Of a stretch of DNA of 64,000 bases, positions 33,712 to 42,785 are shown one piece after another. This DNA is from Buttiauxella sp049686335 (lineage in GTDB: Bacteria; Pseudomonadota; Gammaproteobacteria; Enterobacterales; Enterobacteriaceae). Positions within the stretch are counted from its first letter, which is position 1. Each line of letters begins with the position of its first letter. The notes under the pieces are model-generated. The model was given only the letters and a program-made list of their open reading frames with translations. It was not told the origin of the DNA and did no database searches. The stretch is from contig NZ_JBAVHX010000008.1 in the NCBI RefSeq assembly GCF_049686335.1, forward strand, positions 1-64,000. The letters are read 5' to 3'. The translations under genes were made by a program, and so were the position numbers.

Positions 33712-34776
33712 ATGGATATCGAAGAAATTGTGGCCCTTAGTGTAAAGCATAATGTCTCTGATCTACACCTGTGCGCGCAGCTTCCTGCTCGCTGGCGCAG
33801 GCAAGGGCGGTTGGAACTGCTGCCGGGTGGTGCCCCTGAGCCAGATGCATTAATGGAACAATGGATGTCCCAAAGCCAAAAGGCGCAACTGCAAGAAAGC
33901 GGGCAGGTGGATTTTGCCGTGACTCTGCAATCAGGGACGCGATTGCGGGCTAACGCATTTCATCATTTGCAGGGGTACTCTCTTGCCTTGCGGATGCTGG
34001 CTTCAAATTGCCCTCAACTTGAGGCATTAAACGTTCCGCCGCTACTCCCCGAATTGCTGACCTCGCCAGACGGTCTGATTCTGGTGACCGGTGCGACGGG
34101 TAGCGGTAAATCCACCACCCTTGCGGCAATGGTTGATCATCTCAACCATCAGCTTGATGGGCATATCCTGACGCTCGAAGACCCGATTGAGTTTGTGCAT
34201 CATTCAAAGCGCTGCCTGATTCAACAACGAGAACCTGGCACGCATTGTCGCTCTTTTGCCGCAGCGTTACGCGCGGCACTCCGTGAAGATCCGGATGTGA
34301 TATTGCTTGGTGAATTGCGTGATAGCGAAACGATTCGTCTGGCGCTCACCGCTGCGGAAACCGGCCATCTGGTATTGGCGACGTTGCATACTCGTGGTGC
34401 CGCACAAGCGGTGGAACGGCTGGTGGATGTCTTTCCTGCCGAGGAAAAAAGCATGGTACGCAGCCAACTGGCAGGCAGCTTAAAAGCCGTGCTGGCGCAG
34501 AAATTACAGCCTGTTAGCCATGGGAAAAGGGTAGCGCTGTTTGAATTACTGGTGAATACGCCTGCAGTGGCGAGTCTTATTCGCGAGGGGAAAACGCATC
34601 AATTACCCGGTCAGATTCAGACCGGCCAACAATATGGGATGCAGAGTTTTGCCCAGAGCGAGGCGATATTTATTGGGAAGGGGGAGCAAGCAACGGCGGA
34701 GTGCGGATTAGCGAGCGCGCCATCCGCCGTAGCGGCAACTATCAAGGGTTATAGTCAAACCAGCTTTCAAGAATGA
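33712..34776 (+). CDS. yggR: PilT-like ATPase YggR
   Basis: This belongs to the type IV pilus retraction / type II secretion ATPase family. Motifs in order: Walker A VTGATGSGKST, Asp box TLEDPIEF, Walker B DPDVILLGELRD and His box TGHLVLATLHT. No pilus genes are adjacent, and the role of YggR is unknown. The start at 33712 (MDIEEIVALSVKHNVSDLH) matches E. coli. The protein has 354 residues against 326 in E. coli; the last 30 or so (after GMQSFAQS) appear unrelated and overlap convergent ruvX by 35 bases. Confidence 0.93.
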   Translation: MDIEEIVALSVKHNVSDLHLCAQLPARWRRQGRLELLPGGAPEPDALMEQWMSQSQKAQLQESGQVDFAVTLQSGTRLRANAFHHLQGYSLALRMLASNCPQLEALNVPPLLPELLTSPDGLILVTGATGSGKSTTLAAMVDHLNHQLDGHILTLEDPIEFVHHSKRCLIQQREPGTHCRSFAAALRAALREDPDVILLGELRDSETIRLALTAAETGHLVLATLHTRGAAQAVERLVDVFPAEEKSMVRSQLAGSLKAVLAQKLQPVSHGKRVALFELLVNTPAVASLIREGKTHQLPGQIQTGQQYGMQSFAQSEAIFIGKGEQATAECGLASAPSAVAATIKGYSQTSFQE

Positions 34777-35161
34777 TGACAGCAGAGGCTGAGTCAATAC
34801 TGCCTTTGTTTAATGCACGGAAACCGCCGTGCTCAAACAACCCGGCACGTGCTTCAACGGTGCTCAGGCGCTCATCTTGCAGCGAAACTTTTACGCCAAA
34901 TCGCCCGTGCAGGCGGTTGGCAAACTTACGAGCACGTACGGTAAGGGGTTGTTCGGTACCATCCATATTCAGCGGTAAGCCAACGATGACTTCATCGGGC
35001 TGCCACTCTTTAAGGATTTTTTCGATCACATTCCAGTCCGGTGTACCGTCTTGTGCTTTGATCGCAGTTAAAGGACGCGCGGTTCCGGTAATACGTTGCC
35101 CGATGGCGACACCAATACTTTTGGTGCCGAAATCAAAGGCTAACAATGTTCCACTGCTCAT
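34742..35161 (-). CDS. ruvX: Holliday-junction resolvase-like / pre-16S rRNA nuclease YqgF
   Basis: YqgF (RuvX) has an RNase H-like fold and is implicated in 5'-end maturation of 16S rRNA. The 139 residues show LLAFDFGTKSIGVAIG with the first catalytic Asp, the conserved Glu in LQDERLSTVEAR and the late Asp in KGSIDSASAVIILESW. It overlaps yqgE by one base and the convergent yggR end by 35 bases. Confidence 0.96.
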   Translation of the reverse strand: MSSGTLLAFDFGTKSIGVAIGQRITGTARPLTAIKAQDGTPDWNVIEKILKEWQPDEVIVGLPLNMDGTEQPLTVRARKFANRLHGRFGVKVSLQDERLSTVEARAGLFEHGGFRALNKGSIDSASAVIILESWFDYNP

Positions 35162-35724
35162 TAAGCGTGCCCCGCTTCACTTGGCATATTATGAATATCA
35201 ATGCCGATTAATTTCGCGGCTTCACGCCAGCGTTCGGAAATTGGGGTGCGGAAAAGAATTGAAGCGTCGGCTGGTGCCGTTAACCAGGCGTTGTCCAGAA
35301 TCTCTTGTTCGAGTTGCCCTTTTTCCCAGGAAGAGTAGCCGAGAGCGACAATCACATCCGTGGGTTGGTTGGCTGTACCGATAGTTTCGAGCACATCGCG
35401 GGAAGTCGTGATCACGGTGTCATCTGAAATACGGATGCTTGAGGCGAAACAATCCGGTGGCGAGTGCAAAATAAAGCCGCGGTCTTCTGCCAATGGGCCA
35501 CCGATAAAAACAGGTTTATCCAGGCGAATGGCTGGGTCACGGGGTTCTGGTTCGATTTTTAATTTTTCGAGAACACCGTCAACCTGGAGGTTTTCGAGGG
35601 GTTTATTAATAATTATCCCCATAGCGCCTTCGTCGTTGTATTCACAGATATAAACGACTGCACGCTTAAACAGAGGATCCTGGAGCGACGGCATGGCAAT
35701 TAGAAAGTGATGCTGTAAATTCAT
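35161..35724 (-). CDS. yqgE: UPF0301/DUF179 protein YqgE
   Basis: This is a conserved protein of unknown function, paired with ruvX across gamma-proteobacteria. The start at 35724 (MNLQHHFLIAMPSLQDP) gives 187 residues, the E. coli length; 12 in-frame upstream codons are discarded. Family segments are GAMGIIINKP, VFIGGPLAEDRGFILH and GYSSWEKGQLEQEI. Confidence 0.95.
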   Translation of the reverse strand: MNLQHHFLIAMPSLQDPLFKRAVVYICEYNDEGAMGIIINKPLENLQVDGVLEKLKIEPEPRDPAIRLDKPVFIGGPLAEDRGFILHSPPDCFASSIRISDDTVITTSRDVLETIGTANQPTDVIVALGYSSWEKGQLEQEILDNAWLTAPADASILFRTPISERWREAAKLIGIDIHNMPSEAGHA

Positions 35725-35812
35725 TGTCAGAGGTTCTGGTTCCGGTTGAAAAAGCGGCATTAAACGCGCGAGGAATAGTCAGTTTATCACTATTGAACTG
35801 CTCTGGACACTT

Positions 35813-35835
35813 GACCCATACCAAAGGTATGGGTC
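35813..35835. terminator. Perfect inverted repeat between gshB and yqgE
   Basis: GACCCATACC-AAA-GGTATGGGTC is a 10-bp perfect stem with a 3-nt loop, 25 bases after the gshB stop. A short T-tract (CTTTTCCC) lies only on the plus-strand side, so factor-independent termination of gshB is not assured. Confidence 0.5.
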
Positions 35836-35860
35836 TTTTCCCTAAAGGGACCGTGCGGGA

Positions 35861-36808
35861 TTACTTCGCCAGACGTTTTTCGATTGCGTCGAATAACATA
35901 CCGGTGATTGAAACCGGGAATTCGGCTTCGATTTCGCGAATACAGGTTGGGCTGGTCACGTTAATCTCGGTCAGACGATCGCCGATGATATCCAGGCCAA
36001 CAAAGATAAGCCCCTTGGCTTTCAATGTTGGGCCGACGCGGCGGGCAATTTCCCAGTCGCTGTCGGTCAATGGACGCGGTTCGCCACGGCCACCTGCTGC
36101 CAGGTTACCACGAGTCTCGCCACCTTGCGGAATACGCGCCAGGCAGTAGGGAACAGGTTCGCCATCAACGACTAAAACACGTTTGTCGCCATCGACAATC
36201 GCGGGCAGGTAGTTTTGTGCCATGCAATAACGGTTGCCCAGCTCAGTCAGGGTTTCAGCGATAACACCGATGTTAGGGTCACCCTCTTTGACGCGGAAAA
36301 TCGAAGCGCCGCCCATGCCGTCCAGCGGTTTAAGAATAATGTCGCCATGCTTTTGCCAGAACGCTTTCAGCTGCGCTTTGTTGCGCGTGACAAGTGTTTC
36401 CGGAGTCAAATCAGCAAACCAGGCGGTGAACAGCTTTTCGTTACAGTCGCGCAGGCTCTGCGGTTTGTTGACGATCAGCGTGCCTTGTTCTTCAGCGCGC
36501 TCAAGAATATAGGTCGCGTAGATAAACTCGGTATCAAATGGCGGATCTTTACGCATCAATACCACGTCGAGATCGGCAAGCTGAATATCTTGCTCGCTGC
36601 TAAATTCGTACCATTTATCGTAATTCTGCTCGACTGAGAGAAGGCGGGTGCGCGCATGCGCTTCACCGTTGATCAAATACAGATCTGCCATTTCCATGTA
36701 GTGGAGCTCATAACCACGGCGCTGGGCTTCCAGCAACATGGCAAAACTAGAGTCTTTCTTGATGTTAATGTTTGCGATGGGGTCCATCACGATGCCGAGC
36801 TTGATCAT
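35861..36808 (-). CDS. gshB: Glutathione synthetase
   Basis: GshB joins gamma-glutamylcysteine and glycine using ATP, the last step of glutathione synthesis. The 315-residue ATP-grasp enzyme begins MIKLGIVMDPIANINIKKDSSFAML and has LMRKDPPFDTEFIYATY, the grasp segment ILKPLDGMGGASIFRV, the Gly-rich loop GGETRGNLAAGGRGEPR and the metal-binding ITEINVTSPT-type end (LTEINVTSPTC). Confidence 0.98.
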   Translation of the reverse strand: MIKLGIVMDPIANINIKKDSSFAMLLEAQRRGYELHYMEMADLYLINGEAHARTRLLSVEQNYDKWYEFSSEQDIQLADLDVVLMRKDPPFDTEFIYATYILERAEEQGTLIVNKPQSLRDCNEKLFTAWFADLTPETLVTRNKAQLKAFWQKHGDIILKPLDGMGGASIFRVKEGDPNIGVIAETLTELGNRYCMAQNYLPAIVDGDKRVLVVDGEPVPYCLARIPQGGETRGNLAAGGRGEPRPLTDSDWEIARRVGPTLKAKGLIFVGLDIIGDRLTEINVTSPTCIREIEAEFPVSITGMLFDAIEKRLAK

Positions 36809-36959
36809 TTTTTTCTCCGTTAAAGCTGGCTACAAGGCGTTATCGTTGCAGACAGTCTGGGGGCGGACAGCGCACAACATTCGCAGCGTACATTAGTAAG
36901 TGAGAATGTGAGCACTGCCCAAGGCCAGAATGGCAAAAAAGATAGCCTTGTACCCGTTT

Positions 36960-37691
36960 TTAGCCCAGGTCGCCAAAACGCACTTGCAGTGCAGTAATCG
37001 CGGTGAGCGCGGTAGTCTCAGTACGCAGAACGCGAGGTCCCAACAGAATATCAGTAAACTGATGGCGTGCGGTCATCGCAATTTCATCAGCCGTTAAACC
37101 CCCTTCCGGGCCAATCAACAGACGCACCCGTTCAACAGGTTGCGGCAACGTATTGATACTGGCGCTGGCGCGAGGATGCAGATTCAGCTTCAGACTGTCA
37201 TCTTCTTCTGTACACCACTTTTCGAGATCCATTGCCGGGCGCACTTCTGGCACGGTATTACGGCCGCATTGTTCACAGGCGGCAATGGCGATTTTCTGCC
37301 ACTGTCCCAGTTTCTTATTCAGGCGTTCGGCATCCAGTTTTACGCCACAGCGTTCAGAAAACAAAGGGGTGATCACATTCACGCCAAGTTCCACCGCTTT
37401 CTGAATGGTGAATTCCATCTTCTCGCCGCGTGACATAACCTGACCAAGATGCAGGTGTAGAGGGGATTCGCGGTTATCAATAATTGCGCTCATCACTTTC
37501 ACCCGCACACTTTTCTTATCTGCCTGCACGATTTCAGCATCAAAAACCTGATTGCTTCCATCGAACAGTTGCAGTGCGTGGCCTGCGCTCATGCGCAATA
37601 CGCGGCCGACGTGATTCGCAGCATCTTCGCAAAGAGCCACGTCCTGGCCGACGGTCAGTAATTCAGGGTGATGAATGCGGGGTATACGCAT
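36960..37691 (-). CDS. rsmE: 16S rRNA m3U1498 methyltransferase
   Basis: RsmE is a SPOUT-fold enzyme that methylates N3 of U1498 in helix 44. The start at 37691 gives MRIPRIHHPELL and 243 residues, as in E. coli. SPOUT motifs are LLIGPEGGLTADEI and LGPRVLRTETTALTAI at the C-terminal knot. The N-terminal PUA-like domain contains HVGRVLRM and LFDGSNQVFDAEI. Confidence 0.97.
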   Translation of the reverse strand: MRIPRIHHPELLTVGQDVALCEDAANHVGRVLRMSAGHALQLFDGSNQVFDAEIVQADKKSVRVKVMSAIIDNRESPLHLHLGQVMSRGEKMEFTIQKAVELGVNVITPLFSERCGVKLDAERLNKKLGQWQKIAIAACEQCGRNTVPEVRPAMDLEKWCTEEDDSLKLNLHPRASASINTLPQPVERVRLLIGPEGGLTADEIAMTARHQFTDILLGPRVLRTETTALTAITALQVRFGDLG

Positions 37692-37721
37692 GGTTTTAAT
37701 ATCCAAAAGAGGTCTTGTTTT

Positions 37722-37746
37722 TCACCCTCTCCCCCAGGAGAGGGGA
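37722..37746. repeat. Short palindromic repeat upstream of rsmE
   Basis: CACCCTCTCCCCCAGGAGAGGGGAC is an inverted repeat of the same family as the repeats at 8556 and 46092. It lies between rsmE and the upstream endA stop. Confidence 0.6.
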
Positions 37747-37764
37747 CTAAACCGCTAGTGTAGG

Positions 37765-38472
37765 TTAGCTGTTTTGTGCCTGGCAAGCCCGCAGCACATA
37801 AGGGTTATGATTGCCCTGAAGTTTAGCGATGCGTTCATCGCGCTCGCACTCCCAGGCCGTAACCGGAAATTGCTTATTCCATGCCTCAAATAGCTGGGTC
37901 TGTTGGCGTGACAGACTGAGTTGATACTGATCACGCATATAGAAATAGGTACGTGCGATAGCACCACGCGCACGCGCAGGGGGCTCGGCAATTTTATCTT
38001 TGAAGTCGACTTTCATTTCACACTGCCCGTACTGCCCTTCACCGCCATTCCACTGGCTATACATGAAGTTATTACGGTCAGCGTTCACTTCGCCTACAGC
38101 AGGTTGCAGGTTGTGCATATCGCTTTCCATCTTGCGATATTCCGGATCTTTGGCGCAGTTTTTACGCCCACCGTCTTGCCAGCACTGGCGCTGATGACCG
38201 AACTGCCAGGCCGGAACCACGTGTTCCCACTCGATGCGCGTCGCGCGGTTTTCATTCTTCCGCACTTTGTAGCCGCAGGACTCAAGATCGGGAATGCCTT
38301 TTTTGCCTTCCCAGCTGATCTTACACCCACAATAAAAGTCGCCCGGTGCGTCGGCATTCACTTTAACGCCAGCGGCTTTCGCTTGAGAGAAATTATTAAT
38401 ACCGGCACTGAGTGCGGAGAAAGACGAAAGGGCTGCAACAAATGCAACAGCCAAAGAATATTTGCGAGACAT
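37765..38472 (-). CDS. endA: Endonuclease I
   Basis: EndA is a periplasmic, non-specific double-strand DNA endonuclease. The start at 38472 gives 235 residues with a signal peptide (MSRKYSLAVAFVAALSSFSALSA). The HNH-like catalytic segment is RIEWEHVVPAWQFG, followed by MHNLQPAVGEVNADR and NNFMYSQW. Eight or so cysteines (GCK, SCGYK, QCW, NCAK, QCEMK, ECERD, ACQ) suit a disulfide-rich periplasmic enzyme. Confidence 0.97.
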   Translation of the reverse strand: MSRKYSLAVAFVAALSSFSALSAGINNFSQAKAAGVKVNADAPGDFYCGCKISWEGKKGIPDLESCGYKVRKNENRATRIEWEHVVPAWQFGHQRQCWQDGGRKNCAKDPEYRKMESDMHNLQPAVGEVNADRNNFMYSQWNGGEGQYGQCEMKVDFKDKIAEPPARARGAIARTYFYMRDQYQLSLSRQQTQLFEAWNKQFPVTAWECERDERIAKLQGNHNPYVLRACQAQNS

Positions 38473-38564
38473 TTCCAGAATCCTTACTAAAACGTGTTCG
38501 AACCCTAACTGATGCAATATTGGGATTCAATCAGCTAAATCAGGAAACTTTCAGATTAATATTT

Positions 38565-39080
38565 TTAATTACAGGCAGTTGTAGCGTCTGGCTTTAACAG
38601 GTCACCACATTGGACACAGCGGTATTCCGCTTCGCCGCGTACGACACGGTTATGGCGTCTGACCGTCAACTGGTGTAACTGGCAGCGGCAGCGATAAGGG
38701 AAGGTATTCTTACGCACGGATTGCACTTCAAATTTATGCGTACGCCTCGCAGGAACACCAAGCACGCTTTCCATCATCCATTTCCACTCTTTGCCGTGGG
38801 GGGCGACGCGACCAAAGTGCTTCCAGACCAACAAATGCGCCAGTTCGTGCGGGACCACTTCATCGATGAACGTTTGCTGATTTTCCATCAGCAACACGGG
38901 GTTGAGACGAATTTCATAGCTTTCCATCCACGCCGTGCCCGCAGCGGTGCCACGCTGCTGATAGACCAGTTTGGGTTCGGGGTAGTTTCGTCCCAGGTGT
39001 TGATTAGCCTGTTGGAGTTTTTCCCGCAGGCAGCGCATAACGGCCTGTTGGATTGCGATGGGGAGTCGTGGGGATTTCAT
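38565..39080 (-). CDS. sprT: SprT family zinc metalloprotein
   Basis: SprT-like proteins share the fold of the eukaryotic DNA-protein crosslink protease SPRTN; the E. coli function is poorly defined. The 171 residues include the zinc protease motif HELAH in VVPHELAHLLVWKHFG and a C-terminal zinc ribbon with Cys pairs (CRC, CVQC). It is six residues longer than E. coli SprT at the C-terminus. Neighbours are endA and galP, as in K-12. Confidence 0.95.
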   Translation of the reverse strand: MKSPRLPIAIQQAVMRCLREKLQQANQHLGRNYPEPKLVYQQRGTAAGTAWMESYEIRLNPVLLMENQQTFIDEVVPHELAHLLVWKHFGRVAPHGKEWKWMMESVLGVPARRTHKFEVQSVRKNTFPYRCRCQLHQLTVRRHNRVVRGEAEYRCVQCGDLLKPDATTACN

Positions 39081-39151
39081 AGCGGCAAAGAATAGTGCGA
39101 GGCGGAGCAGGGTGCAAGCCCCTATCCACAGTGGATAGGGGCGAGTATTAC

Positions 39152-40546
39152 CTAGTTCTGAGCGCCAATCTCACGTAAGCGGCGGCCTTTCATCAAGTTA
39201 CGTTCAATGTGTTCCAGGGAAACGTGTTTGGTTTCTGGAATCAACCACAGAGTCAGCACAATAAAGAACAGGTTTAAGCCCGCGTAAACCCAGAAGGTAT
39301 TCGCGTTACCCAGAGTGTTAAGCATGGTCAGGAATGTTGCACCGACAATCATGTTCGCAATCCAGTTGGTGGCGGTAGAGCAAGTGATACCAAAATCGCG
39401 GCCTTTCAGCGGCTGAATTTCAGAACATAGTACCCAAATCAGCGGACCCGCACTCATCGCAAAACCAACGATGAACATCAACAGCATCGCAATGGCAAAG
39501 TATTGCGCACCCTGAGAGTGAATGCCGATGTGCAGCATTGTCCCCAGAACACCCATACCAACTGCCATCACCATGAAGCCCAGAACCAGCGTCGGTTTAC
39601 GGCCCCAACGGTCAACCAGACCGATAGCAATAAATGTCGCCAGGACGTTGATAAGCCCAACAATAACGGTGCCCCACATTTGCTGAGTGGTGTTAGTGAA
39701 ACCGGCGATTTCGAAGATTTTCGGTGCGTAATACATGATGACGTTCATACCGGTGAACTGCTGCATAACCTGAAGCAGGATGCCGAGGAACACCGCACGA
39801 CGGAAGTTGCTGTTGTCTTTAAATAGTGACCAGCCACTTTGTTTTACTTTCAGGCTTTCACGAATTTCTTCCAGTTCGCGTTTGGCTTCTGCACTGGTAT
39901 CACGCAGGCGCAACAGTACGCGTTCGGCATCGTGGAAACGGCGTTTTGCAGCGAACCAGCGTGGGCTGTCCGGCAGGAAGAAGACGCCTATCAGTAAAAT
40001 CAGGGCAGGAATGGTGATAACCCCTAACATCCAGCGCCATGAACCGCTGTAGCTGAAGGCGGTATCGGAAAGGTAAGCGCCGAGAATACCAATGGTAATC
40101 ATCAACTGGTACATGGAAATCATGCTGCCGCGAATTTTTTCCGGAGCAATTTCAGACAGATAAAGCGGTGCGGTATAAGACGCAACACCTACTGCCAGGC
40201 CCAACAGTACGCGGGAAATAATCAGGATTTCAGTATTCGGTGCAAATGCAGAGCAAAGCGAACCGGCAACGAAAAGCACAGCACCAATCATCAGGCTGTA
40301 TTTACGCCCGATGCGGAAGGAGAGCCAGCCACTGCCAACGGCACCTACAGCAGCACCAAACATCATCGAGCTGACGACCCATTCTTGCTGATGTGCGGTT
40401 ATCTGGAAATCTTTTGCGATAAACGGCAGGGCACCGGCAATAACGCCGATATCAAGGCCAAACAACAAACCGGCCAGGGCTGCAAGGAAACAGACGAAAA
40501 AGGTCATGCTTTTATTTGAGCGCCCTTGTTTTTTTATGTCAGGCAT
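39152..40546 (-). CDS. galP: Galactose:proton symporter GalP
   Basis: GalP imports galactose and glucose with protons. The start at 40546 gives MPDIKKQGRSNKSM and 464 residues, as in E. coli; 26 open codons upstream are untranslated leader. Sugar-porter motifs are GRK repeats (RIGRKYSL, DRWGRKPT), PESPRW-like PDSPRWF, QQFTGMNVIMYYAP and the C-terminal PETKHVSLE. The leader carries CRP and GalR/GalS sites. Confidence 0.97.
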   Translation of the reverse strand: MPDIKKQGRSNKSMTFFVCFLAALAGLLFGLDIGVIAGALPFIAKDFQITAHQQEWVVSSMMFGAAVGAVGSGWLSFRIGRKYSLMIGAVLFVAGSLCSAFAPNTEILIISRVLLGLAVGVASYTAPLYLSEIAPEKIRGSMISMYQLMITIGILGAYLSDTAFSYSGSWRWMLGVITIPALILLIGVFFLPDSPRWFAAKRRFHDAERVLLRLRDTSAEAKRELEEIRESLKVKQSGWSLFKDNSNFRRAVFLGILLQVMQQFTGMNVIMYYAPKIFEIAGFTNTTQQMWGTVIVGLINVLATFIAIGLVDRWGRKPTLVLGFMVMAVGMGVLGTMLHIGIHSQGAQYFAIAMLLMFIVGFAMSAGPLIWVLCSEIQPLKGRDFGITCSTATNWIANMIVGATFLTMLNTLGNANTFWVYAGLNLFFIVLTLWLIPETKHVSLEHIERNLMKGRRLREIGAQN

Positions 40547-40611
40547 ATTGCTCTCCAGTTGAATAATTTTGGGGTATCTCTGTATTAAGAGTAGGTTAAC
40601 GCCACGTGAAA

Positions 40612-40633
40612 TTGTGTGATTCATCTCACGTTA
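40612..40633. promoter_or_regulatory. CRP site of galP
   Basis: TGTGA-TTCATC-TCACG keeps nine of the ten core bases. It lies about 66 bp before the galP start and directly abuts the GalR operator. Confidence 0.75.
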
Positions 40634-40649
40634 GTGTAATCGGTTACAC
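40634..40649. promoter_or_regulatory. GalR/GalS operator of galP (proximal)
   Basis: GTGTAATCGGTTACAC is a perfect match to the 16-bp operator GTGNAANCGNTTNCAC and part of a larger palindrome (ACGTTA...TAACGT). Confidence 0.88.
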
Positions 40650-40816
40650 TAACGTCAAGAATTGTATGTATGTTTTTTGTAATCAAAACAGTGAATTGAG
40701 TGTAGAAAATAAAACCAAAATTTTCTATGGCGGACTAATCTTAAATGTTTTGTAACTAGCGCAGCAACAAACTGTTGTCATGCAGAACAATCTTAATTAA
40801 TGCCTTGTTAACGTCA

Positions 40817-40832
40817 GTGTAACCGCTACCAC
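40817..40832. promoter_or_regulatory. Second, distal GalR/GalS operator-like site
   Basis: GTGTAACCGCTACCAC matches the operator with one deviation (TT to TA). It is 183 bp upstream of the proximal site, a spacing compatible with a repression loop. The rest of 40547-40954 holds the galP leader, promoter region and metK terminator. Confidence 0.6.
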
Positions 40833-40901
40833 TTGGTATTCTTTGTATCGAAAGGTTTTGCTTAAGGAAGGAATTGAGACGATAGAAAGGGAAGTCGAAA
40901 T

Positions 40902-40930
40902 AAAAAAGGCCAGCGAAGCGCTGGCCTTTT
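40902..40930 (-). terminator. Terminator of metK
   Basis: On the minus strand AAAAGGCCAGCG and CGCTGGCCTTTT pair around a 3-nt loop, followed by TT, 24 bases after the metK stop. Confidence 0.9.
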
Positions 40931-40954
40931 GAGATTTGATGAACTGTTAGTGTA

Positions 40955-42106
40955 TTACAGACCAGCAGCTTCACGCAGCAAGGCTGCTTTGTCGGTTTTT
41001 TCCCAAGGGAAATGTTCACGACCAAAGTGACCGTATGCAGCGGTTTCTTTATAGATTGGGTGCAGCAGATCCAGCATCTGAATCAGGCCGTATGGACGCA
41101 GGTCGAAGAACTCGCGCACCAGCAGGGTCAGTTGTTCAGTAGAGATTTTCTCAGTACCGAAGGTTTCAACCATGATGGACGTTGGTTCTGCCACGCCGAT
41201 TGCGTAGGAAACCTGGATTTCACAACGGTCTGCAAGACCTGCAGCAACGATGTTTTTCGCTACATAACGTGCCGCGTACGCAGCTGAACGGTCAACTTTA
41301 GAAGGATCTTTACCGGAGAATGCACCGCCACCGTGACGAGCCATACCGCCGTAGGTATCAACGATAATTTTACGACCCGTCAGACCGCAGTCACCCATTG
41401 GGCCACCGATAACGAAACGGCCAGTTGGGTTGATGTGGTATTTGGTAGAAGCATTCAGCCATTCTGCTGGCAGAACAGGTTTGATAATCTCTTCCATCAC
41501 AGCTTCTTGCAGCGTTTTCAGCTGCACGTCTTCTGAGTGCTGGGTAGACAGAACCACTGCGTCAATACCGACGATTTTACCGTCGTCGTACTGGAAAGTG
41601 ATCTGGCTTTTTGCATCCGGACGCAACCACGGCAGTGAGCCATTTTTACGAACTTCCGCCTGGCGTTGAACCAGACGGTGTGCGTAAGTGATTGGTGCTG
41701 GCATCAGCACGTCAGTTTCGTTGGTTGCATAACCAAACATCAGGCCCTGGTCGCCCGCGCCTTGTTCCAGCGGATCGGTACGGTCAACGCCCTGGTTGAT
41801 GTCCGGTGACTGTTTACCGATGGCACTCAGCACAGCACAAGAGTTGGCATCAAAGCCCATATCAGAATGAACATAACCGATTTCGCGGACGGTGTTACGG
41901 GTGATCTCTTCGATATCAACCCATGCGCTGGTAGTGATTTCGCCACCAACCATCACCATCCCGGTTTTGACGTAAGTTTCACAAGCTACGCGTGCTTTTG
42001 GATCCTGCTCGAGGATTGCATCAAGAACCGCGTCAGAAATTTGGTCAGCGATTTTATCGGGATGTCCTTCTGATACAGACTCGGACGTAAAGAGGTGTTT
42101 AGCCAT
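40955..42106 (-). CDS. metK: S-adenosylmethionine synthetase
   Basis: MetK makes SAM from methionine and ATP. SAM feeds methylation, including RsmA, RsmE and radical-SAM HemW here, and acts as MetJ co-repressor. The 383 residues (384 in E. coli) have MAKHLFTSESVSEGHPDK, the ATP-binding GAGDQGLMFGYA and the P-loop-like GGGAFSGKDPSKVDRSAAYAAR. Met boxes lie upstream. Confidence 0.98.
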   Translation of the reverse strand: MAKHLFTSESVSEGHPDKIADQISDAVLDAILEQDPKARVACETYVKTGMVMVGGEITTSAWVDIEEITRNTVREIGYVHSDMGFDANSCAVLSAIGKQSPDINQGVDRTDPLEQGAGDQGLMFGYATNETDVLMPAPITYAHRLVQRQAEVRKNGSLPWLRPDAKSQITFQYDDGKIVGIDAVVLSTQHSEDVQLKTLQEAVMEEIIKPVLPAEWLNASTKYHINPTGRFVIGGPMGDCGLTGRKIIVDTYGGMARHGGGAFSGKDPSKVDRSAAYAARYVAKNIVAAGLADRCEIQVSYAIGVAEPTSIMVETFGTEKISTEQLTLLVREFFDLRPYGLIQMLDLLHPIYKETAAYGHFGREHFPWEKTDKAALLREAAGL

Positions 42107-42213
42107 GTTTTATTCACCCTAAGAGAATTAGGTTAGTGCAGACTGCTGCTAATTGGCGCTCGTATCAGTGCGATGTACTGATATTGGGAGTTTTAGCCAC
42201 AGGATAAATTTTA

Positions 42214-42269
42214 AGCAGTCTAACAGTTAATCGGTATAGATGGATTAACATCTGGACGTCTATTCTAGG
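42214..42269. promoter_or_regulatory. MetJ operator (tandem met boxes) of metK
   Basis: Consecutive 8-bp units AGATGGAT, TAACATCT and GGACGTCT (42238-42261) resemble the met box AGACGTCT, with weaker units on both sides (AGCAGTCT at 42214). MetJ-SAM would bind cooperatively and repress metK. Confidence 0.8.
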
Positions 42270-42785
42270 TTATCCCTTAATCAGATTACCAGTGATTTTT
42301 GTGCTCGCAAGTTTCTGCCGATATTCGGGCGTGGCAATTTTTACTGACAGTGCCGCAAAGCCTGGATTTTTGTTTTGCAATTTTTAGCCGTTATCGGTAT
42401 AAAGCGGCGCGCGCGGCTCATTCAACAAGCACACATTTTACGTGTTGCCCACTTCCAGCCGGGTTGAGCAAATTTCTTAGCTTTGGCTTGTCGCATGCCC
42501 CAAATGGTATGTGTGGAGGTGTCAGGATTGAAAAACCGCTGTAATTCGCAGAATCTGGCTCACCAGTCTGGTGTGCATTTGCCTCTCTCATTAAGCATCT
42601 CTTTGCTGCATCCCTGCCGATGTTTTACTCATAGGGTAACGACTCATCTCGGCGCTTCTCAGGACTCTCGGGCCGGTCACTAATCCCGCGAAATTCAGAA
42701 CTTGGGCTCTCTTGTCATCGATAAGGGTTTTCTCGTGGTTTCGCCGAACCGTTTACGGAACTCGGTTACGTGTTTATACAATGAT
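42270..42785. other. Long leader/intergenic region between metK and speA
   Basis: The 679-bp metK-speA gap (42107-42785) contains the met boxes and the promoters of both divergent genes. No other gene is recognised in it. Several short open frames exist but none resembles a protein I know. A long untranslated leader for yqgB-speA is likely. Confidence 0.5.

Noticed and set aside
40756..41025. 89-codon frame antisense at the end of metK
   Set aside because: It overlaps the metK 3' end and terminator and has no known match.
42107..42785. SAM riboswitch in front of metK
   Set aside because: No SAM aptamer motifs were seen; met boxes explain SAM feedback, as in E. coli.
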